The notes beneath the pieces were generated by a model. It ran no database searches. It had not been told where the DNA came from and was given only the letters and a program-made list of their open reading frames with translations. A stretch of 63,328 nt of DNA from contig CAZVIJ010000004.1 of the NCBI GenBank assembly GCA_964626735.1, positions 1-63,328 on the forward strand, written 5' to 3'. Below, one piece after another: positions 8,927 to 16,929 of the stretch; positions within the stretch are counted from its first letter, which is position 1; every line of letters starts with the position of its first letter. The DNA comes from CAZVIJ01 sp964626735. Lineage in GTDB: Bacteria > Patescibacteriota > Dojkabacteria > JAOAGR01. The position numbers and the translations under genes are program-made.

Positions 8927-9391
8927 ATGCCGAATTTCAACGACCTGTTAAGCGAGAGTTCGATTTATCCCTTTATCGAAGAAGAGGGAGAGGACATCCT
9001 GCTCTCAGAGGAAGTTATCTACAATTCGGCAAGCGAGCTCAGGCAGTACGGCATACACATCCTCACGGCGAGCCTTCTGATTTCGATAAGTTCGACGGTA
9101 AACCGCATCATGCGAGGTTCAGACAATATTCTTTCTAAAGGGTATATTCTTGAATCGTACGATTCGAAAACGAATGCGGTGCACCTGATCGACGAAATCG
9201 ATCTTTTTTTATTGACGTACAAGCGGCTTCTCAAGCCGAAAGAGCGCGTATTGCTGCAAAAATATCGACGAGACCTGCAGAATTACGTGGAGACGCTCTC
9301 GCCTTCTTCGCTTCAGCTGTCGATGTTCGTCACCAAGGTTGGATCCTATATGCGGGCAGTATCCGAGGACATCATGAAGAACCGCCAATAG
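8927..9391 (+). CDS. Hypothetical protein, helical
   Basis: A 154-residue protein with no family I recognise. It starts MPNFNDLLSESSIYPFIEE and is mostly predicted helix. Residues 45-65 are moderately hydrophobic (YGIHILTASLLISISSTVNR) but flanked by charges, so a membrane segment is doubtful. The C-terminal half is basic (KRLLKPKERVLLQKYRRDL). It lies 27 nt before prfB on the same strand, but each gene has its own -10-like box. Confidence 0.6.
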   Translation: MPNFNDLLSESSIYPFIEEEGEDILLSEEVIYNSASELRQYGIHILTASLLISISSTVNRIMRGSDNILSKGYILESYDSKTNAVHLIDEIDLFLLTYKRLLKPKERVLLQKYRRDLQNYVETLSPSSLQLSMFVTKVGSYMRAVSEDIMKNRQ

Positions 9392-9418
9392 ATCTCAAAA
9401 TGCTATAATCAAAGGAAT

Positions 9419-10486
9419 ATGACCGCTCACGAAGTATACGAGGAAGTCGTCAAGCTGCAGGAAAAGCTCGGCATCGAAGAAACACGCAAGGAAGTCGCCG
9501 GATTGGAGAAGGAAACGGAACAAGACGGGTTCTGGAACGATAGCACGCGCGCGCAAGAAATAAGCCAAAAACTTGCAGGCCTCAAGCAAGAACTTGAAAA
9601 TACCGAAAGCCTGCTGTCGAAAGCGAAAGAGCTCAGCGAGCTCGAGGATATGTATGAGGATCTCGATGACGATATGCGTCGGGCTCTTGAGGGTGAAACG
9701 CAGGAACTTACCAGGCACTTCAAGGAAACCGAATTGAAAGTCTTTCTGGCGGGAAAATACGACAAGCGAAACGCTATCCTTTCTATACATGCGGGGCAGG
9801 GGGGCACCGAAGCGTGCGACTGGACCGAAATGCTACTTCGCATGTATACCATGTTCTGCGAGCGGAAAGGCTGGAAGGTTGACATCACCGATCTCGTACG
9901 GGGTACCGAAGCGGGCATTTCGAAAGTGACCGTCGAAATCTCGGGAAACTTCGCGTACGGCTTTCTTAAGAATGAATCGGGTGTACATCGGCTCGTTCGT
10001 ATCTCACCCTTCAATGCGCAAGGATTGCGCCAAACGTCGTTTAGCGGAGTCGAGGTATTGCCGGTTATCGAAAATGATATGGAGGTCGATATAAAGCCAG
10101 ACGATATCATCTTCAGCGCTTCACGATCGGGCGGTGCTGGTGGACAAAACGTCAACAAGGTAAACACGAAGGTTACGCTTGTGCATAAGCCGACGGGAAT
10201 ACAGGTGCAGTGCTCGGTTGAACGCTCCCAGCAGCAAAATAGGGACCGAGCTATGAAAATGCTCCGGGCGAAGCTGTTCCAAATTGAGCTCGATAAGCAG
10301 ATGGCTGAAGAAGCGAAACTTAAAGGAGAACATAAGACATTCGGCTGGGGCAACCAAATACGTAATTACGTCCTGCAGCCGTATAAGCTTGTCAAAGATC
10401 AGAGAACCGATGTCGAGACTTCCGATACCGACGCGGTGCTCAACGGCGATCTTGATGAGTTTATCGAGGCTGAGATTAGGCTCTAA
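9419..10486 (+). CDS. prfB: Peptide chain release factor 2
   Basis: A 355-residue class I release factor that ends translation at UGA and UAA. It has the RF2 stop-recognition tripeptide SPF (196-198, RISPFNAQG) and the peptidyl-hydrolysis GGQ (241-243, GGAGGQNVNK). The frame is continuous; the in-frame UGA and +1 frameshift that autoregulate prfB in many bacteria are absent. TATAAT (9404-9409) lies 9 nt upstream of the ATG, so the mRNA should be nearly leaderless. Its presence supports normal use of UGA as a stop. Confidence 0.97.
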   Translation: MTAHEVYEEVVKLQEKLGIEETRKEVAGLEKETEQDGFWNDSTRAQEISQKLAGLKQELENTESLLSKAKELSELEDMYEDLDDDMRRALEGETQELTRHFKETELKVFLAGKYDKRNAILSIHAGQGGTEACDWTEMLLRMYTMFCERKGWKVDITDLVRGTEAGISKVTVEISGNFAYGFLKNESGVHRLVRISPFNAQGLRQTSFSGVEVLPVIENDMEVDIKPDDIIFSASRSGGAGGQNVNKVNTKVTLVHKPTGIQVQCSVERSQQQNRDRAMKMLRAKLFQIELDKQMAEEAKLKGEHKTFGWGNQIRNYVLQPYKLVKDQRTDVETSDTDAVLNGDLDEFIEAEIRL

Positions 10487-10509
10487 ATTTGTGTATAATC
10501 AATTATTTA

Positions 10510-11565
10510 ATGTCATTTCCCGCGGTTCCAAATGAATCAAAAAGTACTATAGATAAAGCCGGGTCTAGGATCGCCCAAGCGTTCGAGAACGAAAATGATC
10601 TGAAAATTGTAAATGACTGGAGGGCTTGCCATGCATATCCCATCAATACTTTCAGAGCATTATTGAATCAAAGAGTTGCTAGAAAATTTAAAAACGCGAT
10701 TATCGCACAGAGACTAAAAAGGTTACCAACTATTATAGATAAATTACGACGATATCCTGGTATGAGATTAACACAAATGCAGGATATTGGCGGATTGAGA
10801 GTCGTATTGTCTAACCAGAGTGAGGTAAAGAGCCTGGTTAAAATATATGAGAAAAGCAGATTTAGACACGAGCTTATTTCGAAAAAAGATTATATAAGTT
10901 TTCCAAGAGGTGAAGATGGTTACCGTAGCGTACATTTAATCTACCGATATAACGCACCTGGTGAGAATGCTCAACAATATAAAGGATTAACTGTAGAGTT
11001 ACAGATTAGAACAAAAAGACAACACTCGTGGGCGACTGCTGTTGAAACTATGGGAATTGTACTCAAGCAAGCTTTAAAATCGAGGAAGGGCGATAAAGAA
11101 TGGCTTGAGTTTTTCGCACTTGTATCTTCGGCATTCGCTCATATTGAGAAGACAAGTTTAGTCCCAGGTTATGAGCATCTCTCTCGCGCCGAAACTTTTA
11201 CTAGGATATACGAATATGAAAAAAAACTGGGGGTAATTGAAAAGTTACGATCTTATGCATTTCTTGCTGATCATTTAACAACTAACATAAGTAAAAAAAA
11301 GTGGCAATATCACCTTATAACACTTAACCCCGATAAAAGAACATTAAGTATCGAATCTTTTGGCAGAGACGAGCTAGAGAAGGCGACAGAGGCTTATTCA
11401 AAAGCAGAAAAGAAACTTGATGAAGGTGAAAAAGTTGATACTGTTTTAGTATCTGTTGGTCCATTTGAACAACTTAAGCGCGCGTACCCAAACTACTTCC
11501 TTGATGTTAAGGAATTTATCAAATATATAACTCAAATTATAGAAGAAGCACGCCCTAGAGAATAA
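10510..11565 (+). CDS. RelA/SpoT synthetase-domain protein (small alarmone synthetase or toxSAS-like)
   Basis: A 351-residue protein with a (p)ppGpp-synthetase-type nucleotidyltransferase domain and no HD hydrolase domain. Visible motifs: basic RLKRLPTIIDKLRR (68-81), DIGGLRVVL (92-100), GEDGYRSVHLIYRY (134-147), ELQIRTKRQHSWATAVE (164-180); the catalytic Glu is E164. Residues 190-351 are a helical C-terminal extension of unknown family. The coding sequence is visibly more AT-rich than its neighbours, which suggests recent acquisition. It could make alarmones or be a toxSAS that pyrophosphorylates tRNA or makes (pp)pApp. TATAAT (10494-10499) lies 10 nt before the chosen ATG. Confidence 0.85.
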   Translation: MSFPAVPNESKSTIDKAGSRIAQAFENENDLKIVNDWRACHAYPINTFRALLNQRVARKFKNAIIAQRLKRLPTIIDKLRRYPGMRLTQMQDIGGLRVVLSNQSEVKSLVKIYEKSRFRHELISKKDYISFPRGEDGYRSVHLIYRYNAPGENAQQYKGLTVELQIRTKRQHSWATAVETMGIVLKQALKSRKGDKEWLEFFALVSSAFAHIEKTSLVPGYEHLSRAETFTRIYEYEKKLGVIEKLRSYAFLADHLTTNISKKKWQYHLITLNPDKRTLSIESFGRDELEKATEAYSKAEKKLDEGEKVDTVLVSVGPFEQLKRAYPNYFLDVKEFIKYITQIIEEARPRE

Positions 11566-11572
11566 CTATATA

Positions 11573-11601
11573 TTTACATCGGACTGCCGGTCTGGTATAA
11601 A
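11573..11601 (+). promoter_or_regulatory. Strong predicted promoter giving a leaderless transcript
   Basis: TTTACA (11573-11578), exactly 17 nt, then TATAAA (11596-11601); each box matches consensus at 5 of 6 positions. The predicted transcription start (about 11608) falls within 1-2 nt of the ATG at 11610. This is the clearest single case of the leaderless pattern. Confidence 0.7.
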
Positions 11602-11609
11602 CCATCGCT

Positions 11610-12179
11610 ATGCAGGGAATAACGGCAGGAATCCAATTCGAAACAAGGCCAAACGCGGACTTTCTGAGGGAAGTCGCCCACTTCTCAATCAGGAGCGCCC
11701 GCGACGGCATTCTCTTATGGATGTACGATCGTTTCGGCCCACATGGAGAGATTCAACTAACCTTACCATCGGGGATAGGAGATGCGGTCGCGCTTGAGTT
11801 CCGGAATACGAAATTAGCCTACGTGGATTTTTCAAACGGTGGCGAACAGCTTGTCGTTTCGATGTTGGCGTATCCTTGGCATACGTCTGCTACACCGGAA
11901 AGTATCGAACGATGTGGTTTGCAATGGAATTACCGTCAGGTACTTCATTACGTACACGACAAGTCAAACTATGTACCGGGTAGCTTACGGCGATTTGCCT
12001 ATGACGGGATCGGTCGTCAGATAACTCAAGATATTCCCGATTGTTGGATGGAAAACCAACCCAATTTGCTAGATCTACGAGATAGGCTGTTTCCGATAGT
12101 TGCAGAAACATTTTGCTGGGGAGAGAACCTCAAACCATGCGATTTCATGGTTTCGGACAAAGCGTTTGTGGTTAGTTGA
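11610..12179 (+). CDS. Orphan protein, Arg-rich and Lys-poor
   Basis: A 189-residue protein of unknown family (MQGITAGIQFETRPNADFL...). It is rich in aromatic residues, with 13 Arg and only 4 Lys, and has four Cys. No signal peptide, membrane segment or catalytic motif was recognised. It may be a cytoplasmic alpha/beta protein. The start is fixed by a strong promoter that ends 8 nt before the ATG. Its stop overlaps the end of the convergent small membrane ORF by 8 nt. Confidence 0.6.
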   Translation: MQGITAGIQFETRPNADFLREVAHFSIRSARDGILLWMYDRFGPHGEIQLTLPSGIGDAVALEFRNTKLAYVDFSNGGEQLVVSMLAYPWHTSATPESIERCGLQWNYRQVLHYVHDKSNYVPGSLRRFAYDGIGRQITQDIPDCWMENQPNLLDLRDRLFPIVAETFCWGENLKPCDFMVSDKAFVVS

Positions 12180-12414
12180 TATCTTTTTCCTTCGCTAAAT
12201 CCGTTACGTCTTGCTTGCGTGATTTCAACTCCTCAACTTTTGAATTGACGTATTGCTGATTTTGAAGCGAATGCCGGCGGGAATTGCTGACAACCTGGAA
12301 AAGAAGGAGGAGTATCAAAAGCGGAATTACAACTTTTCCGCTTTTGAAAATATAGGTAAGGTACTTTGAACGTTCTTTCGTTTCCTGCAGATTTTTCGGT
12401 ACTTTAATTTCGAT
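12172..12414 (-). CDS. Small single-pass membrane protein, no canonical start codon
   Basis: An open frame (12172-12420) encodes a convincing small membrane protein: a charged N-terminus, a strong hydrophobic helix (GKVVIPLLILLLLFQVV), then a polar, coiled-coil-like tail rich in Gln/Lys/Glu. It has no ATG, GTG or TTG before the helix. A CATAAT (minus strand, 12420-12425) ends 5 nt before an in-frame ATC (12414-12412), the same spacing seen at true starts here, so an AUC start on a leaderless mRNA is one reading. A recently broken gene or a sequence error is the other. The fold resembles FtsB/DivIC-like proteins only in general plan. Confidence 0.45.
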   Translation of the reverse strand: MEIKVPKNLQETKERSKYLTYIFKSGKVVIPLLILLLLFQVVSNSRRHSLQNQQYVNSKVEELKSRKQDVTDLAKEKDIN

Positions 12415-12454
12415 AGCACATTATGTACCATTTGCGCTACGAAATAAATACGCA

Positions 12455-13444
12455 TTATTGTTCGTTCGGTCTTGAGAGGTCGAGAACGAGATCTCCGCCG
12501 TCGCCATGGTTACCGTTGTGGTTTACTGCGACAGCCGCTATTTGCTCGCGTATCGTGTGTTTGCGGCTGATTCCGAACATTGAGAATCGATTGAATTGAT
12601 TCGCGATACTGCTTCCCGTCGTTGCCGAGTTCGCAAGAATCATCATGCTGACGAAATCCATAATGCCCTGTCGCAGATCCTCTTCCTTACGGCTTAGGTT
12701 ATCGATTACCCGCGGTTCGTTGAGCCGTGCTTCGTCCGTAATATCCCGGTCGATATCCGCAACAAGCCCCCCGAGATATTGATCGAAGAAGGGTATTCTC
12801 GAGGCAATTGCGTTGACATACGTACCTCCACGCCTCCCGACCATGCCGGGATACTTGCGCTTCATTCTTGTCCATAGCGTTGCCGATTCGCCGACATTAG
12901 ACGCAGTTCGCCACCGAATAGCTTCCCCGTAGAAGAGGGGGAGCTGGCCTCGATATACGAATTCTCCATGAGGTGTCGTAACATGGGTGCCCGCGACAAT
13001 GATACGAAGTACGTTTTCGTCGCAGGTCAGATACGGCTGGTTCCTGTTACCCTTGTTATTGACTCGGAGCCCGTGCCGCTCGATATTGCGAACGAGCGCG
13101 GGGGCAAGAAGTCGAACCGCTGCGAAATAGCTTGTGTAATCGATACCCTCGTCCTTGCTTCTTTCGATGAGCACCGTTGAGAGCAAGCCGGTATTTGCGC
13201 GCATATCGATATGTCGTGGATTTCTATCTGGGAACGCAGCCCGCCTGAAGAGCTCCTCGACATCGGGACCGGTGGCAAGTCCAAGCGAGTCGCCGCAGGT
13301 AGGATCGAGGCTCATATCGGTGGGTGCTTTGTAGAGCCGTCGTTCAAGGGTAAACGTAGTACCTGCCAAAACCTTGGTACCTGAGTCGGCTTGTGGCGTC
13401 AACTCAAGGTCCGGTATATCCATTACGCGAACGATTGCTGCCAT
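12455..13444 (-). CDS. Orphan protein, Arg-rich and Lys-poor
   Basis: A 329-residue protein starting MAAIVRVMDIPDLELTPQ. It has about 32 Arg against 8 Lys, unlike the Lys-rich housekeeping proteins around it. No known domain, signal peptide or membrane segment was seen. A longer start (13462) is possible, but TATACT (13451-13456) lies 6 nt before the ATG at 13444, which settles the choice. Two Cys (GDSLG and QPYLTCDEN regions) do not form an obvious metal site. Confidence 0.6.
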   Translation of the reverse strand: MAAIVRVMDIPDLELTPQADSGTKVLAGTTFTLERRLYKAPTDMSLDPTCGDSLGLATGPDVEELFRRAAFPDRNPRHIDMRANTGLLSTVLIERSKDEGIDYTSYFAAVRLLAPALVRNIERHGLRVNNKGNRNQPYLTCDENVLRIIVAGTHVTTPHGEFVYRGQLPLFYGEAIRWRTASNVGESATLWTRMKRKYPGMVGRRGGTYVNAIASRIPFFDQYLGGLVADIDRDITDEARLNEPRVIDNLSRKEEDLRQGIMDFVSMMILANSATTGSSIANQFNRFSMFGISRKHTIREQIAAVAVNHNGNHGDGGDLVLDLSRPNEQ

Positions 13445-13548
13445 ACCAGCAGTATAACACAACTATATATGAATTCTATGAGGAGATTTTGACAAGTCTA
13501 TAAGCTACGAAGTTGCTTTTATGTCTTATAAAGTTGCATAATTAATTT

Positions 13549-14679
13549 ATGGCATATTTTGCTCCTGCGCTTACTCGACCGATCTGGCAAAACAAGAATC
13601 CGGAACCGTTAACCTTGACGGTATCTCCGGAAAAAAGAATCTTGTTCAATGAAATGCATTTGGGGAGCGTATTGAAGCACCGTGGTTCGTTTTCCGTGTT
13701 GGTGAATAACGACGAAGAATCCGTGGCTATCATGGGAAGTACCTTCCTGCAGGACATTCCGTTCGACAACGCTCACTTCTACTATGACCGGGGCCATCAT
13801 CGAAATTTCAGCTGGTTAAGCGTCATGGGCAAGTTCGAGACCGATACGGTTGCCGATGGTTACGTTAGTAAGCTGGAGCTGTTGAAGACGTCACGGCTTT
13901 CTCTCTATGAGAGAGTTTTGGTTGCCGTGATCGGTAAACTCCACGATGCGGCCGAATTTATAGGGCTTGGTAAAGTGTTGCCCGCTCCGCCGCGTCTACC
14001 AGAGGCGATGGTAAAAGCAATCGGGTACGGGATCAATAAAGGTATTTATAAAGAGAACGGATACTCGCCACTGAGCGGCCTGGATACGCTCGAGCTTTAC
14101 AACCAGCTTTACGAGACGTTCGATATCGAAGGATTTACGCTCGTACCAGTGTACGGTTCGACTCCCGAAGTTCTCGTCACCCAGTTCGTTCATGGCAAAG
14201 GATTTAATCACGTGATGGCCGAATTATTCGATAAACAACCGGATAAAATGATACAGCTCCTGGGTATGCTGAGAGAAGAGTTGTCTCTATTGAGCTCAGA
14301 GGCGCGTAGCGTGCTGGTGAGCTACCTTACAAGGTACGGCTATAGTGAAATCTGCGAAATGAAGCCGATTCTCGAAGACTTTGAAGTGGCACTGTATTCA
14401 GAGAAGGATGACGCTTCAATCGTTTTCGATGTCGATATCATGCCGAAAGAAGAGGGAGTCGAGAGCTATCTCAGTTGGATGGTAGATGAAACGTTTAAGC
14501 CTAAAGTTCTGCTACGACATCTCGAAAAGAGCCGCTTCAAGACCGCATTGAAGTATCTCAAGGAGCATATGGTCTGCATCAGCCCGCTCTCCGGGCTGTC
14601 GTATAAGGGAAATATGCTCGACCATGTCATGCCTTTAGAACGATTCGTGAAAGTTTTTCCGGTGTATGAGGGTTCTTGA
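13549..14679 (+). CDS. Hypothetical protein, 376 residues
   Basis: An acidic to neutral protein (MAYFAPALTRPIWQNKNPEP...) with no domain I recognise. It has a mixed alpha/beta look: an N-terminal beta-rich part with HFYYDRGHHRNFSW around residue 80, and a helical C-terminal half. CATAAT ends 6 nt before the ATG, with TTGCTT 18 nt further upstream. The 3' end overlaps the convergent gene at 14627 by 53 bp. Confidence 0.6.
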   Translation: MAYFAPALTRPIWQNKNPEPLTLTVSPEKRILFNEMHLGSVLKHRGSFSVLVNNDEESVAIMGSTFLQDIPFDNAHFYYDRGHHRNFSWLSVMGKFETDTVADGYVSKLELLKTSRLSLYERVLVAVIGKLHDAAEFIGLGKVLPAPPRLPEAMVKAIGYGINKGIYKENGYSPLSGLDTLELYNQLYETFDIEGFTLVPVYGSTPEVLVTQFVHGKGFNHVMAELFDKQPDKMIQLLGMLREELSLLSSEARSVLVSYLTRYGYSEICEMKPILEDFEVALYSEKDDASIVFDVDIMPKEEGVESYLSWMVDETFKPKVLLRHLEKSRFKTALKYLKEHMVCISPLSGLSYKGNMLDHVMPLERFVKVFPVYEGS

Positions 14680-15100
14680 TCCTGAATTTCTCGTCGAATT
14701 CGCATCCGAGGAAGATGCATCGTCGGTCGGTAAGAAGAATGCCTTGCGATACCCGCCCGTACTGCAGGGTCTTGAACAGTTTGGCCTTCGCCTGCTTGAT
14801 ATCTTCCTGAAGCGGTCGACGCGTACCCATTTTGGATTCGATTTTGACGTTAACGATTAGCGCAACGGCTGATGTTTTTTTGCCCAGGACCGCAATTTCA
14901 GCTTTACGGCCTTTATCGGAAACGATAAGACCAAGGGGATGATCCAAGAGTATTTTTCCCGGAGCCAGCTTAAAAAGCTTCATGAGTTTCGGGACTAGAT
15001 CGATCTTGAAGTCTTTTATTGATTTGTAATCTTCGTCTTCGACGAGCGCGAGAAAATCTTCTTTGTGGAAGTACAGGATATTATCGAGAATTTTTAGCAT
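14627..15100 (-). CDS. Hypothetical protein, possible degenerate nuclease fold
   Basis: A 157-residue basic protein (MLKILDNILYFHKEDFLALV...). The middle, GRKAEIAVLGKKTSAVALIV then NVKIESKMG, has the acidic-beta-hairpin-(x)xK look of restriction-endonuclease-like folds, but the expected Asp and Glu-x-Lys are not clear, so this is only a suggestion. A basic helix follows (EDIKQAKAKLFKTLQYGRV). It overlaps the 3' end of the upstream convergent gene by 53 bp, so both could be real only with shared coding. TATAAA lies 14 nt before the ATG. Confidence 0.5.
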   Translation of the reverse strand: MLKILDNILYFHKEDFLALVEDEDYKSIKDFKIDLVPKLMKLFKLAPGKILLDHPLGLIVSDKGRKAEIAVLGKKTSAVALIVNVKIESKMGTRRPLQEDIKQAKAKLFKTLQYGRVSQGILLTDRRCIFLGCEFDEKFRIKNPHTPEKLSRIVLKA

Positions 15101-15194
15101 GAGCAGCTAGAAATTTTATAGACTGATCCCGAGTAAGACAATAAACCTATACAAATAGATTATTTAGGAATAATTCTCTAAACTCTGATTCACT

Positions 15195-15836
15195 ATGGGA
15201 GCAAAAATAAGCAATATGGATGGGTTCGGATTGCTCGTATCGGGAGTAATGCTGGTGCTCATGATTTTTTTGGTAGGCGCCGTTCTCCGGTTTGTTCCCG
15301 GGTTCTTTTCAAGCGCATCGAATAATGTAACGAGTATTTCGGACAACTTTTTTGATAAGGCGAAGGGGCTAAAAATAAACCAGTCAGTACTGGGCGAAAA
15401 GTCGGTCAAATTGCCGTTCGATGCGAAAATGCCCAGCGACTCTCTTGAAGGCGAGAAGCTTGTTGAGGTTCGATATGCTTTTAAAGATAAGATTACCCAA
15501 AATAATCCCGATAGCGTTCTCGGCTTCTACCGCAAGGATGGCCAGCCGTTTTACGTAAGTATAGCTACGCAAAAAGAAGAACTAGTCTTTGACAATGTAA
15601 AGGTACTTGAGTCGAAAAAAATCGGCAACCATGACATTGTCGTTGTTTCAACAGCTTTAAAGAATCTGCCGCATAACGGCGATTTCCTCAATCAGCCGGA
15701 GGTAAACTCCGAGCCGACTGACAAGGCCTATTTCTGGCAAGATGGGGATGTTAGGTATTTTCTTGAGGCGTATCGGGGGATAAGCGATGAGCAATTGGGG
15801 AGGCTGCTGGATTCGTATAAGAAGGTGGAGTTGTAA
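15195..15836 (+). CDS. Membrane-anchored extracytoplasmic protein
   Basis: A 213-residue protein with one N-terminal membrane helix (about 11-34, FGLLVSGVMLVLMIFLVGAV). An extracytoplasmic domain of beta strands follows and ends DVRYFLEAYRGISDEQLGRL. That ending resembles DUF4367-type domains seen in anti-sigma factors and lipoprotein-like proteins, but the match is weak. No sigma factor is nearby. It is followed by two hairpins and a convergent tRNA gene. Confidence 0.6.
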   Translation: MGAKISNMDGFGLLVSGVMLVLMIFLVGAVLRFVPGFFSSASNNVTSISDNFFDKAKGLKINQSVLGEKSVKLPFDAKMPSDSLEGEKLVEVRYAFKDKITQNNPDSVLGFYRKDGQPFYVSIATQKEELVFDNVKVLESKKIGNHDIVVVSTALKNLPHNGDFLNQPEVNSEPTDKAYFWQDGDVRYFLEAYRGISDEQLGRLLDSYKKVEL

Positions 15837-15841
15837 AGATA

Positions 15842-15881
15842 TAGGGGGAAGAGTCCCCTAGGCTAAATACCTGTGGTATTT
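15842..15881 (+). terminator. Two tandem hairpins after the gene at 15195
   Basis: Stem TAGGGG/CCCCTA (15842-15860) is followed by AAATACC-TGT-GGTATTT (15865-15881, 7 bp with a 3-nt loop). There is no immediate U-tract, so this is a candidate transcription barrier or mRNA 3'-end structure, not a classical terminator. Confidence 0.4.
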
Positions 15882-15923
15882 ACCCGAGATTAGAATTAAT
15901 TATAAAAAAGTGTGAAATTGATC

Positions 15924-15945
15924 GACATGCCACTTCAGGCATGTC
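15924..15945 (-). terminator. Hairpin just downstream of tRNA-CAU
   Basis: A perfect 8-bp stem (GACATGCC/GGCATGTC) with a 6-nt loop starts 3 nt past the tRNA CCA end in the direction of tRNA transcription. A T-run follows only about 11 nt later. It may be a terminator or a 3'-processing structure. Confidence 0.45.
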
Positions 15946-15948
15946 TCT

Positions 15949-16025
15949 TGGTGGCGATAGCGGGACTCGAACCTGCGACCTAAGGGTTATGATTCCTTCG
16001 CTCTAACCAACTGAGCTATATCGCC
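15949..16025 (-). tRNA. tRNA with CAU anticodon (elongator Met, or Ile2)
   Basis: A 77-nt cloverleaf that includes an encoded CCA (15949-15951). The acceptor stem is GGCGATA/TATCGCC, the D stem GCTC/GAGC and the anticodon loop ATCATAA (15987-15993; CAT at 15989-15991). The 1-72 pair is G-C, which excludes the initiator. Anticodon alone cannot separate elongator Met from Ile2, whose C34 is modified to lysidine. The stem base next to the loop is an A-C mismatch (31-39). The T stem has a second A-C pair, as I recall for elongator Met. Confidence 0.9.
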
Positions 16026-16071
16026 ATAAACGTACCAGGTATTTTAATACATAAACGGATTCCGTTCAATT

Positions 16072-16863
16072 TTACAGCCTGCTGGTTGAGCTATCGCTGG
16101 AATTTCGTATCGCGAGGATGACGGCGAGCGGAGATACATGGCCGTTTAGTATTGGATTATGACCTTTGCCGGGAATGCCAAGGGAAGCCCAGGTATGGAG
16201 TTGGTCGGCAGGTATCTTATGATCGGGTCGCAGCTCAACGGTATCATCGTCTTCCTGGTACACGAAATGGTAATTTCGCGGATACGCTTCGGGCTGAGGC
16301 ATGGTTTGGTAAATACCCATGGTAATAAGCATCTGCTCCTGCGTATCTGGGTTGAAAGCAGTAAGATATTCCTTTGCATTCCTTGAAAAAATACGTGGCT
16401 GAGCATAGTGAGCATACAGATGACTCGTTCCGCGCCTGCATACAAGCCGGGGCTTAAACTTCAGCCTGAAGGGGCCTGCTGCCGGATGGGCTGCCACGAC
16501 CATCTGATATCTCAGATCAGGTGCATACAGCGCCATCATCGCAGACAAGGAGTGGGCATATAAGAAATACGGCTTGGGGAAGCTCTGACGTAATGCGGCA
16601 CCATACAGCTCAGAAAAGTATTCTGGGCCAAACGGTAAATTTTGCAGTGCAGCCACGAACGAATAGCCTGCATTGATGATATCGGCTCCAATATAGCGCC
16701 GCGGCTCGGTAAATTCATAGGGAATTACCGATGCGTCTTGGGTATCGAATCCGCCAGCTACAAATACCGTCCCGTTCGACTGCTCTTGCATAAAGCCTTT
16801 AGCCAATTGACGTCCACCGTCACCGGTCAGGATATGCGTATATCTCCATGGCGAGAAATTCAT
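16072..16863 (-). CDS. Alpha/beta-hydrolase-like protein
   Basis: A 263-residue protein. A nucleophile-elbow-like YFLYAHSLSAMMALY (about 118-132) places Ser in an A-H-S-L-S variant of GxSxG. An acidic stretch (EDDDTVELRPDH) and a late GKGHNPIL could supply the Asp and His of a catalytic triad. The substrate is unknown. It has no signal peptide, so it is probably cytoplasmic, and it is Arg-richer than the housekeeping genes. TATAAT (16869-16874) ends 5 nt before the ATG. Confidence 0.6.
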   Translation of the reverse strand: MNFSPWRYTHILTGDGGRQLAKGFMQEQSNGTVFVAGGFDTQDASVIPYEFTEPRRYIGADIINAGYSFVAALQNLPFGPEYFSELYGAALRQSFPKPYFLYAHSLSAMMALYAPDLRYQMVVAAHPAAGPFRLKFKPRLVCRRGTSHLYAHYAQPRIFSRNAKEYLTAFNPDTQEQMLITMGIYQTMPQPEAYPRNYHFVYQEDDDTVELRPDHKIPADQLHTWASLGIPGKGHNPILNGHVSPLAVILAIRNSSDSSTSRL

Positions 16864-16895
16864 ATAAGATTATACCATGGGCTTGACCCAGGTTG

Positions 16896-16924
16896 TTTAT
16901 AGAAAGGGCTCTATACCATATAAT
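16896..16924 (+). promoter_or_regulatory. Predicted leaderless promoter of ychF
   Basis: TTTATA (16896-16901), 17 nt, then TATAAT (16919-16924), 5 nt before the ATG. A divergent TATAAT for the hydrolase lies at 16869-16874 on the other strand. Confidence 0.55.
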
Positions 16925-16929
16925 CGTCC

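Noticed and set aside
9419..9520. Programmed +1 frameshift in prfB
   Set aside because: The RF2 frame is continuous from ATG to stop, with no internal TGA or upstream SD-like stimulator.
15941..16025. Integration site at tRNA-CAU
   Set aside because: No partial copy of the tRNA 3' end and no integrase were found in the flanks.
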